Counted from the stretch's first letter, positions 12,120 through 23,948 are shown. The stretch: 64,000 nucleotides of DNA from Viola odorata (GCA_963691705.1 OY829539.1:20444407-20508406); one strand, 5' to 3'. Made by a program: numbers and translations. The notes: generated from the letters alone by a model not told the origin.

Positions 12120-15010
12120 TTACTTGGTGCCCATTGAACCCCTCCCCCCTCTAGGCTATTCTTTCTCCATACTCTTTTTAATGGAATTCTGCACAAGTGG
12201 TCAACTACCAAATTCTCCTTATCTTTATTTTTGATTTCTAAGTCAAACTCCTAAAAAAGAAGAATCCACTTAATCAACCATGGTTTAGCTTCTTTCTTTG
12301 CCAAGAGATATTTCAGTGTTGCATCATCAGAAATCATAATAACTTTAGACCAAGCAGATAAGATCTAAACTTATCTAAAGCAAAGACAATAGTTAATAGC
12401 TCCTTCTTTATAGTAGTGTAGTTCTTCTAAGCTTCATCAAGAATTTTGAAGGCGTAGTAGATGTTAAGGTGTGCTAATCAAAGTTCCACATCAGAAAGAA
12501 AAGAGAAATAAAGATTAAATGTAAAAGGAGTTGATCTTCTTAATGAAAATAAGCCTTTTGTGAAAACCATGCGGGCTTAGACTCAAAGCGGACAATATCA
12601 TTCCATTAGAGAGACTCGAGTGACTTATTTCTCCAACAAATGGTAGCGGAGCCGAAGGTTCGGATAAGCCTAAGCAATGGCCTTTGTTGTGGGTGGCACG
12701 TTGTGAATTTTCGAGCCGAGCTTAAAAAAGTATGATAGATCTCTGGTCCGAACAAGAATAAGTGCAGTGAATCTCTAGGTCGAGCTGGAAAGTGTACCCG
12801 GTGAGTCTTCAAGATTAGGCCCTGTGGTACATAGTTTGAGGGAGAGATTGTTGGGCCCTAGTGGTGTGTTCGGTGGTACTTCGTTCAACGGGAGATTAGT
12901 GAGCATAGATTTTGGACTCTGTGGTACTTAGTTCGAGAGGGACGGAAAGAAAAGATAAATAAAGACTAAATATAAGAGTAGTGAAACTCTTAAGAAAATG
13001 AGGCTTTTTAGTGAGCATAGGTTGTGGGCTCTGTGGTACTTAGTTTGAAGGGGACGAAAAGAAAAGAAAAATAAAAACTAAATATAAGAGTAGTGAAACT
13101 CTTAAGAGAATGAGGTCTTTTGTGAAAATCGTATGGCCTCATACCTAAAGTAGATAGTATCATTTCATTAAGAGAGACTCCGAAGACTTTTATTTCTCCA
13201 ACAATAGATGACATGAGAATCTTTGCCTTATTTTTTCCAAGAATTGCACTTACTGTTGAGTTACTTGCGTCACACGTGATTTAAAGGGCAATTTCTAATT
13301 TGGGACTTGGATTATTTAGATTGTTGTGAGTTTCTTCTAAAACTAGTCAAAGGTTATCTTGTAAAGCTTTATCAAACCGAAATTCCACATTATTTTGCAG
13401 CAATTTACACATTGGCATAACAATACTTGAAAAGTTCCTAACGAATCTCCTATATAACCCCTTCATGGCCAAGAAACGAAATGCACTTCTCACGCACAAG
13501 TGGGGTAAAGTAGGGTAAAGTAAACACTCAATAATATCAATTTTTTCCTTATCCACTTCAATACTCTTATGATAGATAACATGTCCTAAAACTAAGCACT
13601 AATCTATGTACCATTTTTCATAATTAAAAGCTAAGTTAATTTCTAAGCATTTTTTCAAGGTTGCATAGACATTTATTTAAAGAGTTTCCATAGATAATAA
13701 AGTCTGCTATCAAAACTTCAATTCACTTTCCTAGAAATTCAGAGAAGATATTTACCATACACATTTGGAAAGTTGCACAGGCATTTCAAAAGTCGAAGGT
13801 CACATAAAGATTCCAAATGGGTAGATAAATGTGGTATTCTCTAGGTCTTTGAAGAAATCTTGAGAATCCATTAAGACCACCATGATGTGTCTTACCAGAA
13901 AGACTTATCAAACATTAATCAATTGATGGGAAATGGGAAGCGATCCTTCCTTATAGTTGTATTTAGCATCCCATAATCAATGAAAACTCTCTATCCATTC
14001 TAAACTAGATTTTAATCACTTCCTTCTAGACCAACTATTCTCGTTTACTCAAGTACCACTACATTCAACTAACCAATGAGTTGTCTGATATTGAATAAAT
14101 TACCCCTACATCTAAGAATTTTAAGATTTCCTTTTTGACAAGCTGCATTATGAGGATTCAACCTTCTTTGTGGTTGTCTTACTATAGTGTTGTCCTCTCT
14201 TACAAGTGGATCTTGTGCATGCATATTGCTGGTGAGATTTCCTTAATATTCGCAATTATCCAACTAATTAACTCCTCGAACTCTCTAAGAACTCTCGCTA
14301 ATTTCTCTAATAAATCCAACTTAGTGGAAATCATCACTTGCAAAGTCTTCTGTTGGCTAATATACATATACTTCAAGTGGTTTGGTAAAGTTTTTCAACT
14401 CTAAATTTAGTGCCTGTAAAATTAAATTGAGTATTTTATCGTAAGAATTAGGCAATTCAAGATTCTTAGGAATGTGCATTAGAGACATCAAGCTCAAAAC
14501 TAGTCATTTGAAAATTTTCATTGATGATCCATTCTTTCTCCATTTTAATTAATTCCTCCTTTCAAACCCCCTACTAAGAACATACTCAAGAGGATCCGTA
14601 GAACTCATTTCGTAAACATGATCAACAATTGGTTCAATGAAATCTATGAAATTAACACAAGAAACATCATTAGGATATTTAATAGCATTCTAAGAAAGCG
14701 TCTATTTGTGGCTTTGGAGGAGTTGCCATCCTCTATATAAACAATATAGAAATCAACAGGATGTAAAAATCATTAAACTTGGACCAAAACATCCTCAACA
14801 ACTCCTTCAAGATAAATCACTAACCTGTCTATTAATTGGATAACTACTCTGGTTTCTTTCAAGGTTCCAACGTCTAAGGTTTTGTATATAGAAAGTAACA
14901 TTAATCCTTGCTCCCAAGTCACACAGCTTTCTCTAGGCTCTTGTTACCTGTTTTTCAAGAGAGAACAAACATCCAAGCTACTTAATAAGATGGTCACTCA
15001 CTAGTTTTGA
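12120..15010 (-). pseudogene. Decayed Athila-like Ty3/gypsy pol relic (copy 1)
   Basis: Read on the minus strand, translated pieces in shifting frames match gypsy pol in order. A protease region lies near 14940-14700 (LGA..N, VVEDVLVQV and HPVDF-like phrases), a linker near 14660-14560 (DFIEPIVDHVYEM, DPLEYVL), RT thumb near 13620-13560 (LGH.I.H..IEVDK), the RT/RNase H junction at 13556-13347 (FYRRF-like GLYRRFVRNFSSI, PMCKLLQ), an RNase H core near 13260-13210 and 12455-12390, and the terminal ENLVVDHLCRIP near 12210-12176. Stops and frameshifts are throughout. A TRIM splits the RNase H. No intact integrase or LTR was found. The same relic is at about 42010-44900. Confidence 0.75.
12462..13203 (+). 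mobile_element. TRIM retrotransposon nested in the gypsy relic (copy 1)
   Basis: A short LTR element with no coding capacity. The 5' LTR is 12462-12638 (TGTTAAGG to CTCCAACA, 177 bp). After two bases comes a primer-binding site, tggtagcggagcc (12641-12653). The 3' LTR ends at 13203 with CTCCAACA, preceded by LTR-like sequence from about 13040; the start of the 3' LTR is blurred by an internal duplicated section near 12900-13010. Flanks gtaga and ataga make an imperfect 5-bp target duplication. It sits inside RNase H codons of the gypsy relic. The motif ttccacatcagaaa and the layout are typical of plant TRIMs. Confidence 0.8.
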
Positions 15011-15711
15011 CATACCTTTGTCACGCACTGGTTTTGATAATGTCAATACTAAAGTGCCAAAATAGCAAGTCAAAATATAGATGAATAATCAGGTACTTTA
15101 AAAATACATGGATGGAATACGGAAATTGGAGGAAATAACACCAAATCATGGAGTCTCTCAAGAACAAACTTAATAAGCCAATTAATTATCTTTTCTTGCC
15201 AAAAATAGAAGATTTGACTGTAAATCATAAGACATTATGAGAAAATCAAGAAGAGAAAGGTTTATCAATATGAAGCAGCAAAACAACATAATTACATTCA
15301 TAGTGATAAAAAAGAAGTATACACAAATTGAAAATTGGTAAAAACTATAATAAACCTAAATCAATGACTTTAAGAAGAATTGACAAAGGTTATGAAGTAA
15401 AGAATTGTTTTATTCTTGCAGAAGAAATGGTGCAATGAAAGTGGAAAAGCATAATACTATAATACTTGCTTTCTAAACTGAGACTGAGCTTAATCTTCTC
15501 ATCCCAGTCTTTGAATGCATTGATTGTTGGAATCCCAATTGAGGTCAGCCGTATTCCCATCTGGAAATTATAGTTAAATTGTCATAGCATCTCAACCACA
15601 AATGATTAAAAGAAAGAAACAATTATGAACAATAAGCACTGGTGACACAAAATCTAAAGCCAACCAAAGTGAACTGGCTTCACACCTAAATAGAAAATGA
15701 TCAGTTTCAAA
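15011..15711. other. Non-coding stretch with an exon-like segment (15466-15560, minus)
   Basis: Mostly AT-rich. On the minus strand 15560-15466 looks like a 95-bp exon: preceded by an acceptor-like TATAATTTCCAG and followed by AA|GTATTAT. It is open in one frame, beginning with a Met codon and reading MGIRLTSIGIPTINAFKDWD before a short Lys/Ser-rich tail. The gene is not recognised. The same segment is intact in copy 2 (45327-45421). It could be a gene remnant or chance. Confidence 0.25.
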
Positions 15712-15984
15712 GATCCGAGCGGAGATACCACAATTGTCGGAAGTCGATGAAGAGATGAGATCCGAGCGGGGATACCGCATTTGTCGGAAGTCGATGAAGA
15801 GGTGAGATTCGAGCGGGGATACCGCAATTGTCGGAGGTTGATGAAGAGGTGAGATCCGAGCGGGGATACCGCAATTGTCGGAAGTCGATGAAGAGGTGAG
15901 ATCCGAGCGGGGATACCGCAATTGTTGGATGTCGATGAAGAGTTGAGATCCGAGCGGGGATACCGCAATTGTCGGAGGTTGATG
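15712..15984. repeat. 47-bp minisatellite, about 5.8 copies
   Basis: Units start at 15712, 15759, 15806, 15853, 15900 and 15947, each beginning gatccgagcg or a one-base variant; the last is cut at about 15984. Because 47 is not a multiple of three, all three minus frames read through as repetitive open frames; these are not genes. The array begins exactly at the right edge of the duplicated block and is absent from copy 2. Confidence 0.95.
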
Positions 15985-17820
15985 GTGGGGGAAATTGATC
16001 GTCGTACGAAATTAATTGGGGAGTGGTAACGTGCTCCATTTGATTTGTTGATTGGATTTTTTTGTTAAAAATCCAAGGCGAGGGCTTTACAACGATCTCT
16101 TTATCGAAGACCCATTGGTTGATCCCTATGAAGCATATCTGTGTTCTGCAAATAGGAAGAAAACACGAAGCAACAACAGATAGAAAAAGGGAGAGCAATT
16201 GATAATGTGAGAAATATCAAATATTCCTACATTTAACCCATGGCTTGCCCCTAAGTTTTTGTTTGGAATGAAAATGACCTCTTTGTTTAAGAGGAAATAA
16301 ATTCAAGTGTTATTTTTTGAAAAATGCGTTAAATTTTCGTTATACAAACATAATTGACATAAGTCTAGGTAACGTCTGCGTCTTGTTCAGGAAATAACGA
16401 CTTCAAGAACAAGACTTTCCCATGACATGCAGCTGTAAGCAATCCTCACCAGATATTAGTGTTTGCGCTCACGCTCAGAAAACAAGGCTAGGTGTTTACA
16501 CTCCTAAAAATGCAATAAACATAGCACAAAAATTAAATTTGCAATGTCAATCCGAGTGAATAGACTTCAAATGAAGATGCACATGCATGGGTCTACTAAT
16601 AATCTAAAGGACTTTGCGAGGGAGGAAGAAAAGAGGAATTTGTAGAAGAAAGTGTTGTGTTGTTTTTTTTTTGGCGAAAGATTTTAATGAGTTCGTGCTC
16701 GACTACTGATTGTGATGAGGTCAAATTGCGGTGAACGATGCTCGACGATTTGATTGTGGCGAGGGCAAAGTACAAAAATTCTTGAATCCTTGTGTGGATG
16801 TTCCTTCTGGTTTGTTTTGAGGGCATCATGCCCAAGTTTGCGATGATCTTTTTGCTGTTGATGTTTTGACCATTTCTTTGCAAATGTTTTCCTCTGTTGT
16901 TGTTTTTGTGTTCTTGGAACACTTTTATTTGTTTTGTACTTGCTTTTGTCGTTGTCTTGTTGATTGAACACTTTTTTTGTTGTTGTTTTTTTTTTTTTGT
17001 TGTGTTTTATTTGTGTTCTTCTCTTCTTTCTTTTTTAGGCAAAGCATGTACAATTTTTGTTTGGTCTATCATCCTCTCTGCCTTTTGCAGAGGCCTCCAA
17101 GTCTTGTTTTATTTGGCCTTCTTCCGACGTTGATTGGTCAGTGATCCTCTAAGGGCTCCTTTGTCATTCCCTTGCTTGACGTGTAACTCCAACTTAACGG
17201 TCCCAGTCGAGCACTCAACTCACTTGGTCAAAAGGCTTTTGGGTGTTTGGTAGAGTTTGTACATGGTATACAAAATATGTATTTTGAGGGTAAAAAGGTT
17301 AAAATGAAAATGTGGAAGAAGAGCAAAAGCAAAGTCCAATGTCATCTTACCGCTATCCCATGTTTGATTGTTCATGTACCCTGGATATTATGCAAATCCA
17401 ACTAGCACCTAGTTTAGCATTTACACTCATGAAAAAAACAAGGCGTGGAGGCCCAAAATACTCACAGGGATATGTTTGTGATCGCTTACGTCTAAACATG
17501 TCATGGACATAAGAGTTAACAGACAAGATCATACATGTTTATACAATTTCTAATGAATGACCAAGTTAACCGTGGATTAATCAAATGATGAATATGCTTG
17601 ATTTAAGGAATGTTTAAAAGGCGTAGAATTTTTTTCCCTTTTTTGTTAAAAAAAAACCAAGCAATATGTATTTTTTGGTAAAAGCTAAGAAATTTTACAA
17701 ACATTACGCACGCACTCTTGCAACAATGTAAATAGCGAGAATTTAAAATTGTAAAAAATGTAAATTGCAAAAATATAAATTACGGAAACCTAAATTGCGG
17801 AAAAGGAAATTGCAAAAAAT
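15985..17820. other. Non-coding stretch
   Basis: No recognised gene. A T-rich run lies near 16890-17040. On the minus strand near 17350-17400 there is an exon-like piece (acceptor ATAATATCCAG, donor AGCG|GTAAGA, about 30 bp), too short to identify. Open frames near 16596-17133 and 17312-17512 have no recognisable domains and biased composition. Confidence 0.4.
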
Positions 17821-17830
17821 ATAAAGGACA

Positions 17831-18045
17831 ACTTCCCTGAAAAATGAGCTTTGACATTTTTCAACGCCTTCCTTTGGTTGTAACTTCATTCGCTTGCCCT
17901 AAGTACAAATCTCACTGCACCTGAAATGTAAAATTGTGGAAATATAAATTGCGAAAATATAAATTACAAAAACGTAAAATTGTAAAAACGTGAAGGGTAA
18001 CTTCCCTGAAAAATGAGCTTTGACATTTTTCAACGCCTTCCTTCG
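17831..18045 (+). repeat. Direct repeat of a ~46-bp block, 169-bp period
   Basis: The phrase starting acttccctgaaaaatgagct occurs at 17831 and 18000 and extends about 46 bp with one mismatch. Upstream of each copy lie short motifs of the form aaattgcgaaaa and aaattacaaaa. No gene is associated. Confidence 0.85.
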
Positions 18046-18540
18046 GTCATCACTTCAAGTCCCGTTGCACCTCCATTTGCCACACAAAATTTGACGAAAG
18101 GTGGGGGGTTAGTTCGCTTCCTGGGAGCCATCGTTAACCTGAAAAAGACAAGTGAAAAGAAATAAAATGGGGTATGGGCGTTCCAATCTCGAGGCCTCCA
18201 CGCTGCTTGTTCCCTCTTCCGGCCACACTTTCACTCTACACTTTCAGGGTGACTGGAGCAATGACATGTCTTGAATCGGCTTTCTTGGTGAAGATACGAA
18301 GGAAGCTTTTATTCTCTCCAACGATGTAACGTAATCTTGGATGCTACCAATGAAACCCTTGAGGCAAACCGGCGTGAGTAGCCCGTGTCATCATGCTCGG
18401 AAAATCGCACGCTATGGATTCGGAGCTATGAGGAGTCAAGACCTATCTTTTGGTGAAGGATTGTCCTTGATGATGGCTTCAAATCATGTCTAGAGGCCCA
18501 GGACCCAATATGGTGCGAGGAGAGGCAACAAATCGCGTTT

Positions 18541-19690
18541 TTTGACGAAACCGCATGTTTTTAGTCATCCTCTCGCCTTTGCTGTTTGCGAGAGATGCGC
18601 CGCCCAGAACAATCTCATTTTTGGTATGGGAAACCTTCAACTTGTTATCAATGTCTTCCATTTTTTGGCCGAGCGGGGATTCAGAACCAATTGTGTCCAT
18701 ATTGGCCAAAACAAACGAGCGCGCGGCCGAAATCGAGGAGAGCAGCCATTTTCACGTCTAAATTATTTGTGCGAGATCTGTTGCCCATAAAATTATGAAA
18801 TTTGGTGTGGGCACACTTTAATCTATTATCAACGTCTTTTTTGTTTTGGCCGAGTGGAAACGCCGAGTAAATCATACCCATTCTGGTCGAAACACAGGAT
18901 CGCGCAGCTGAGACCGAGAAGGAGCAACTGTCCTTGCGTTGAAAATTGTTGTGGGAGATTGGCCCCCATAAATTTCTGAATTTTTTAATGGTTAAATTTC
19001 AACCTGTTGCCAATATCTTTCATGTTTTGGCTGAGTGGAAAATCCTAGCAAATCATATCCGTTTTGGCCAAGACAAAAGATCGCGCAGCCGAGGCCAAGA
19101 AGGAGCAGCTGTCATTGCGTTGAAAACAATTTTGTGGGAGATTGGCAGCCCAGAACTTTCCTAAATTTGTCATGGGTAAATTTAAACCTGTTTCCAACAT
19201 CTTTCATGTTTTGGCCGAGTGGAAACATCGAGTAAATAATATCCGTTTCGGCCAAGACAAAAGATCGTGCATCTGAGACCGAGAAGGAGCAGCTGTCCTT
19301 GCGTTCTGAAATTTTTTGTGAGAGATTCGCTACCCAGAAAATTATGAAACTTGGTATGGGTAAATTTAAACCTGTTTCCAACATCTTTCATGTTTTGTCT
19401 GAGTGGAAAATCCTAGCAAATCATATTCGTTTTGGCCAAGACAAAAGGTCGCGCATCTGAGACCGAGAAGGAGCAGCTGTCCTTGCGTTCTGAAATTTGT
19501 TGTGAGAGACGCGCTGCCCAGAAAATTATGAAATTTGGTGAGGGTGAACTTCCATGTGTCATGAACGTTTTTTGTGTTTTAGTCGAGTGGAAATTTGGGG
19601 CCAATCGCCTTGATGTTGGTCAAGGTAAAAGAGCGTGCGGCTGAAACCGAGAAAAACAGCCATCCTTGCGTTCCGAAATTTATTCTTTTT
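18541..19690. repeat. Degenerate ~180-bp tandem array, about six units
   Basis: The marker gatcgcgca/gatcgtgca recurs near 18719, 18899, 19080, 19264, 19447 and 19630, a period of 180-184 bp. Each unit contains a gagaccgagaaggagcag-like segment, a ttatgaaatttggt segment and a ttttggccgagtgg segment. Units differ by roughly 10-25 percent by eye. Open frames on both strands across the array share the same repeated peptides and are by-products. The monomer length is close to a nucleosome repeat, as in many plant satellites. Confidence 0.85.
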
Positions 19691-20841
19691 TAGTGTGCTT
19701 TTATTTCAAGGGCTATCCTTTGGTATTTTTTTTCGTGGGCTTTATATGTGGTTATTTTGGGGGAGGTTATATATATTTGTAGGTATTCGTCGTCTGATGC
19801 CTTTGAATGAACAACAAAAATTCTCTAAAAGATAAAGGCACTTATTCCATAGGTAACCAAATGAGTATGAATTTCGTCAATTAAACCCTTCTTTTATTTA
19901 TTTTTCTTTTTTTCAAAAGGGGTTACAACCGTTTACAAGCTTGATCGACCATCTCGATCTATCTAAAAATGGTTAGTAGATAAAAGTCTAGGAACATTAT
20001 TACATGGGGTGAAAAAGAAAAATCTAAGCAATTGATGCACGATCTTGAAGGTGTCAATCTTGGGAGTCGGGATCCGTTCGCTCCTCAAAAATATTCTAAT
20101 GACGCAATCTCTCCTTTTTGCATCGTCACTTCCTCTATCCCAATCTTGGCCGTAATATAGGAATGAAACCGGATTTCCACATATCCCCTCGTGCAGCTTG
20201 GTTCCCAAAACTTCTTTCCCCAAAAGCATCAAGTAAAAGTAACGTGGGCGCTGGCATTTTGAACAAGCAGGATGGGTCTTTGGAAAAAATAGAACAGAGT
20301 TCCAGTATTAGTAATTTGCACAAAATGTGTTACTAAGTTCTTTACATGCACTACTAAAAATGGTGCGGAAGGGAGAAAAATGTAGAAAACATGGTAAACT
20401 ATGCCATGATAAAATGAGTATGATGCACGTGATGAGGGCTTTTGTCGTCGACTAGACTCTAACGGCCAAAAGTTCCCGGACAATACCATAGAATGGTCCC
20501 TAAAGTGTCGTCAAGCGTCAACCAATTTTTCCCACGAATTTGGGCCACTTTCCAACCATTTACAAGGTAAAAGATCGAAGCATGTCAACCGAATCCGCTT
20601 ACCAAATTGGGACACCTTTCGGCTAGCTTTAAGGGTTTGTCCGGGTGGAGTTCGCGAACACTACCTAGGACATGAGTCCCGGGGCGTCACTACTACTCGT
20701 TCTAACTTATTTGGTATGGCGACCCCTGGGTGGAGGGCCTATGCATGAAATGTTTATGAGAGTTGATCAAAGCATATAACAAATAGTCATGAAAATAGTT
20801 TATTAAAGCAAGTAAATAAAAAATAGTGAAGTCGGAAAAAG
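19691..20841. other. Non-coding stretch, possibly LTR-related
   Basis: No gene recognised. It ends in sequence that fits the 3' part of an LTR (see 20842-20960). Open frames near 19963-20489 are short, overlap on both strands and show no domain. Confidence 0.35.
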
Positions 20842-20960
20842 GGGGTGCGACAGTTTGGCGACTTCACTGGGGACTAGTAGGGTCGGAGCCGGTTTTTTTT
20901 AAAAAGGTTCGGGACGGATGCTAAGCATAAATGGATGCTTCGCATAATGCAATGAAGTCG
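20842..20960 (+). other. LTR end and primer-binding-site candidate
   Basis: The sequence gggggtgcgaca ends at 20852 with CA, as plant LTRs do, and is followed after two bases by ttggcgacttcactggggac. This has the TGG start of a primer-binding site and resembles the site of Tat/Ogre-type gypsy elements. About 85 bp further on, gcaatgaagtcgccac is the inverted partner of tggcgacttca. The start of this LTR and a matching second LTR were not found, so the element is unproven. Confidence 0.4.
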
Positions 20961-21039
20961 CCACTCTATTTTCTAAGGTTTAGGGAACCTAATCGTCATG
21001 GCATAAAATAAAAAAACTAAGGCACATGTGGTCTAAACC

Positions 21040-22610
21040 AAAGAACGAAGGTTCGAGGTCGTATTATGGACTTGGGAAGGTGTTAGGCACCCAAGTCACA
21101 TCCTTAAAAGGTTACCGGTAAAAAGGTGTTTGAAAATATTTTAGCACGTAAGTTGGCCCTCAAAGGTGACGTTACATCTTAGCATTCTCGTTGGGACATT
21201 GTTATTTCCGATAGGGACCGAAGGACGGGGTTACCGTTTGTTCGTATGCAAGAGCGGACGTTCCTCCTTTTTCATCATCGGGCCATGTATGACTTAATTA
21301 TTTACTAGGTGATCCTATCATGGGTAAATACTGACATAATCCCAATTAAATGAATGCACATAACCATGTGGGATTCGAAGCCACCATGCTCACATATCAA
21401 GGTATAGCAATTAATTTCATGGCATAAAAAGTAAGTGACGTAAACACGTAAGCATGTGAGTTGATTTTATTTGGTTTAGCAATTCTATATGTCATGCATA
21501 CGAATGGGTGGTTCTAACGCCTACTAGGGTGTCATGCATTCGATTCGGTGTTGGCATTTATAAACATACAAGGAAATGTTTTAAGGTAAGCTTACCTTTT
21601 GGATGAACCCCGATCGATCCATCTCTTCAAAACCACGGTTAACGATAGTTGACATAAGGTAGGTAAGCAAACATACACAATTTTTAACTACTTAACTGAA
21701 TATTACAAACCACAATTCATAATAAATACTACTTATCTAATTATTACAAATAGGAGGTCGGAATAACTAAACTATTACACCAAGTGAAATAATTAATTAA
21801 AGTATTAACTAATTATTACAACCGGTTTAGCAATGAAGTATCATTACTTTCGAGCGAAGATTCAAGGTTTTTTTACCTACAAAGCGAGAGTGTTAGTGAT
21901 GACTCGAAAGATAATAAATAAGAAAAGCGCATGCAAACATTTATTTCATTTATAACAAGCAAGCAATTAATTAAATAAAATATGGCAAGCAATTAATTAA
22001 ATAAAGCATGGCAAACAACTAAACAATTTATTTATAACATACAAGCATTTTATTAAATAGAGCATGGCATAAAGTTAAACACATCATTTAAATCATAAAA
22101 GCCTTTAATTAAATAAAGCATGGCATAACCAAATTATTAAAATTATGCAAGCATTTAATTAAATAAAACATGGCATAAACAAATTATTAAAATCATGCAA
22201 GCATTTAATTAAATAAAACATGGCATAAACAAATTAATTAAATCATGCAAACATAAATAAATAAAACATGGCATAAACAAATATAAAATTCATTGCATAC
22301 AAACATGTTAGCATTTGCGGAAAATTAAATGAACAAGTTATGCATACGAACATGTCATGCGATTTGACGAAAAATAAGTGGGTCCCACATTCAAATTTTG
22401 GACATTAAAAAAGGCCAAGCCCAAATTTTAATTTAAAACAAAGTATTTAAAGCATGCAAAAATTACGAGAAATTAAACACGAAAGTTTTATGAAAAATTA
22501 ACCGTACGCATACGAATTTCAAATGGGTCGGGCCCACTACCTTTGTTAAAACAGTGGCTGGGCTTGAGATGAAATCAAGCCCAACCCTCATTTAATAACC
22601 AAGATGGGCT
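21040..22610. other. Retroelement-like non-coding DNA with short tandem repeats
   Basis: No open frame of note. From about 21950 to 22290 a block of about 60 bp recurs, containing gcatttaattaaataaaaca and tggcataaacaaatta. The earlier part has phrases such as ggtgttaggcacccaagtc, common in non-coding parts of Tat-like LTR elements. This last point is from memory of the family, not from a search. Confidence 0.4.
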
Positions 22611-22929
22611 TGTGACAAACTCAAGCCCATCACCTTTGCAATTTTCCTTTTCCCGCCATCACCTTTCTTCCTCTCTTCTTCTTCTCCACAACGCCGGTCA
22701 CCATGGCCGGCGACCCAAGCTTCAAGCCTCCACCATTCTTACCCAAAATGGCCCCAACAATTATCATAGCATAACAGTAAATCAAGGCAACAAATATGAC
22801 AAGAAAATTAAATGAAAACAGTGGCACTTTTAACAAAGGAAAAACAAGCTAATTAAACATGCATTATGGCTATTAATTACTCAAGGCAACATGTCATTAA
22901 ATTGAGGCAAGCGAAATGAAATTGGCATA

Positions 22930-23071
22930 AAAACTAAGCATTTGAACCAAGCTAGAGCGAGAAAGCTTACCTCTCTAGGAGAGTTTTGGACCAAGAAGGA
23001 TGAGCAAGAAATGGTGATTAAGAGGAGATTTTGGTGCCCTTGATTTGTTGCTTGAAGCTTGCTATTTATAG
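22930..23071 (-). promoter_or_regulatory. Minus-strand TATA box and leader with splice donor
   Basis: On the minus strand a canonical TATAAATAG (23070-23062) is followed by a leader of about 90 bp ending in CTAGAGAG|GTAAGC near 22970. This is a TATA box, start region and 5' splice site in the right order for a plant promoter, probably inside a minus-strand LTR whose TG end may be the tgttgctaccc at 23948. No coding sequence follows. Confidence 0.45.
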
Positions 23072-23072
23072 A

Positions 23073-23100
23073 GGGGGGGGGGGGGGGGGGGGGGGGGGGG
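23073..23100. repeat. Homopolymer of 28 G
   Basis: An uninterrupted run of 28 G on the plus strand, starting three bases from the minus-strand TATAAATAG. It can form G-quadruplexes. The exact length is uncertain in any assembly. Confidence 0.95.
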
Positions 23101-23948
23101 ATTTGGAGTCGGTTGGTTGTGTGCCCGGGGTTGGTCGGAACGGTTGCGTGGCCGGGGTTGGTTGTGTGGTCGGGTGATGAGCAAGTTTAATTGTGTGGCT
23201 AGGTGATGAGCAAGGTAAGGTGGAACCAAGCTGGAGGGTAAGAAGGCATTGAATGACATTTATGTGGTATTTATCCTATTTTTGGATACGAACGGGATAT
23301 TTTTTGTACGAGCGAAGTCACTCGAAAATGAAAATAAATCCATGCCGAGGAAACCGGGACGTGCAGAAAAATAAGACAAGAAAAGTAATATACTGCGAAT
23401 AAACGCAAAACTCGGTTTAACGTATTTATTTTCTCTTTCGGAAATGTTAAAAGTTCGGACGCAAAATAAATGTCCTTACTACAAAAATTGAACGAAACCA
23501 AACTCGATTGTGTGAAAGAGAAAAATAGTATGTATTTATCAAACAAAGAAATAATGCGTTCGACCCTCGGTCCCGGGAACCTTACTCGGGACCGAAAGAA
23601 GTTCGCGAAAAGACAGTTAAAAATACTAAAAAAACTAAAAGACACGAAATGATATAGAATTTTAAACAAACTAGCCTAGGACCAAGAATCGACAGAATTT
23701 TGACCTACACGAGCTATTAAATGCGGTAAACATAAAAAATACGTAAATGAGTTGACGAAAACTAAAAAATACGGTTTAGTCGAAAATACGAGAAATATAC
23801 AAAAAATTCAAAAGACGTGAAATGACGTGGAATATTAAAACAAACAACCCATGATTAAAAATCGATTGAAAATTTGATTTAAACGGGCTATTAATGCGAC
23901 ATGCAATAAAACGAAAAAGTTGTGACGTAAGTCAAAATTCGGGTAGCA
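23101..23948. other. Non-coding stretch, probable U3 of a minus-strand LTR
   Basis: No gene. It lies between the promoter-like site and the point (23949) where sequence shared with the duplication resumes. Read on the minus strand it begins TGTTGCTACCC, an LTR-like start. The open frame at 23271-23669 has no domain. Confidence 0.35.

Larger units (their letters stand above)
1004..15711. repeat. Tandem segmental duplication, copy 1
   Basis: This block is repeated, in the same order and orientation, at about 29017-45574. Anchors: the T-rich array, the ttattaatcaatctaaatc spacer (about 1440 and 29430), a Stowaway MITE (3094 and 31563), the BAHD gene (7483 and 37470), a hAT-type element (11019 and 40763), a TRIM (12462 and 42349) and a decayed gypsy relic. 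Offsets run from about 27990 at the left to about 29990 at the gene, because of private indels. The exons are nearly identical, so the duplication is recent. It ends on the right at 15711/45574, exactly where a 47-bp minisatellite starts in this copy. Confidence 0.9.

Noticed and set aside
15712..15984. CRISPR-like direct repeats
   Set aside because: No unique spacers: the units are contiguous 47-mers, and the DNA is from a plant nucleus.
15592..16198. Repetitive proteins in all three minus frames
   Set aside because: A 47-bp repeat shifts frame in each unit, so all three frames are open by construction.
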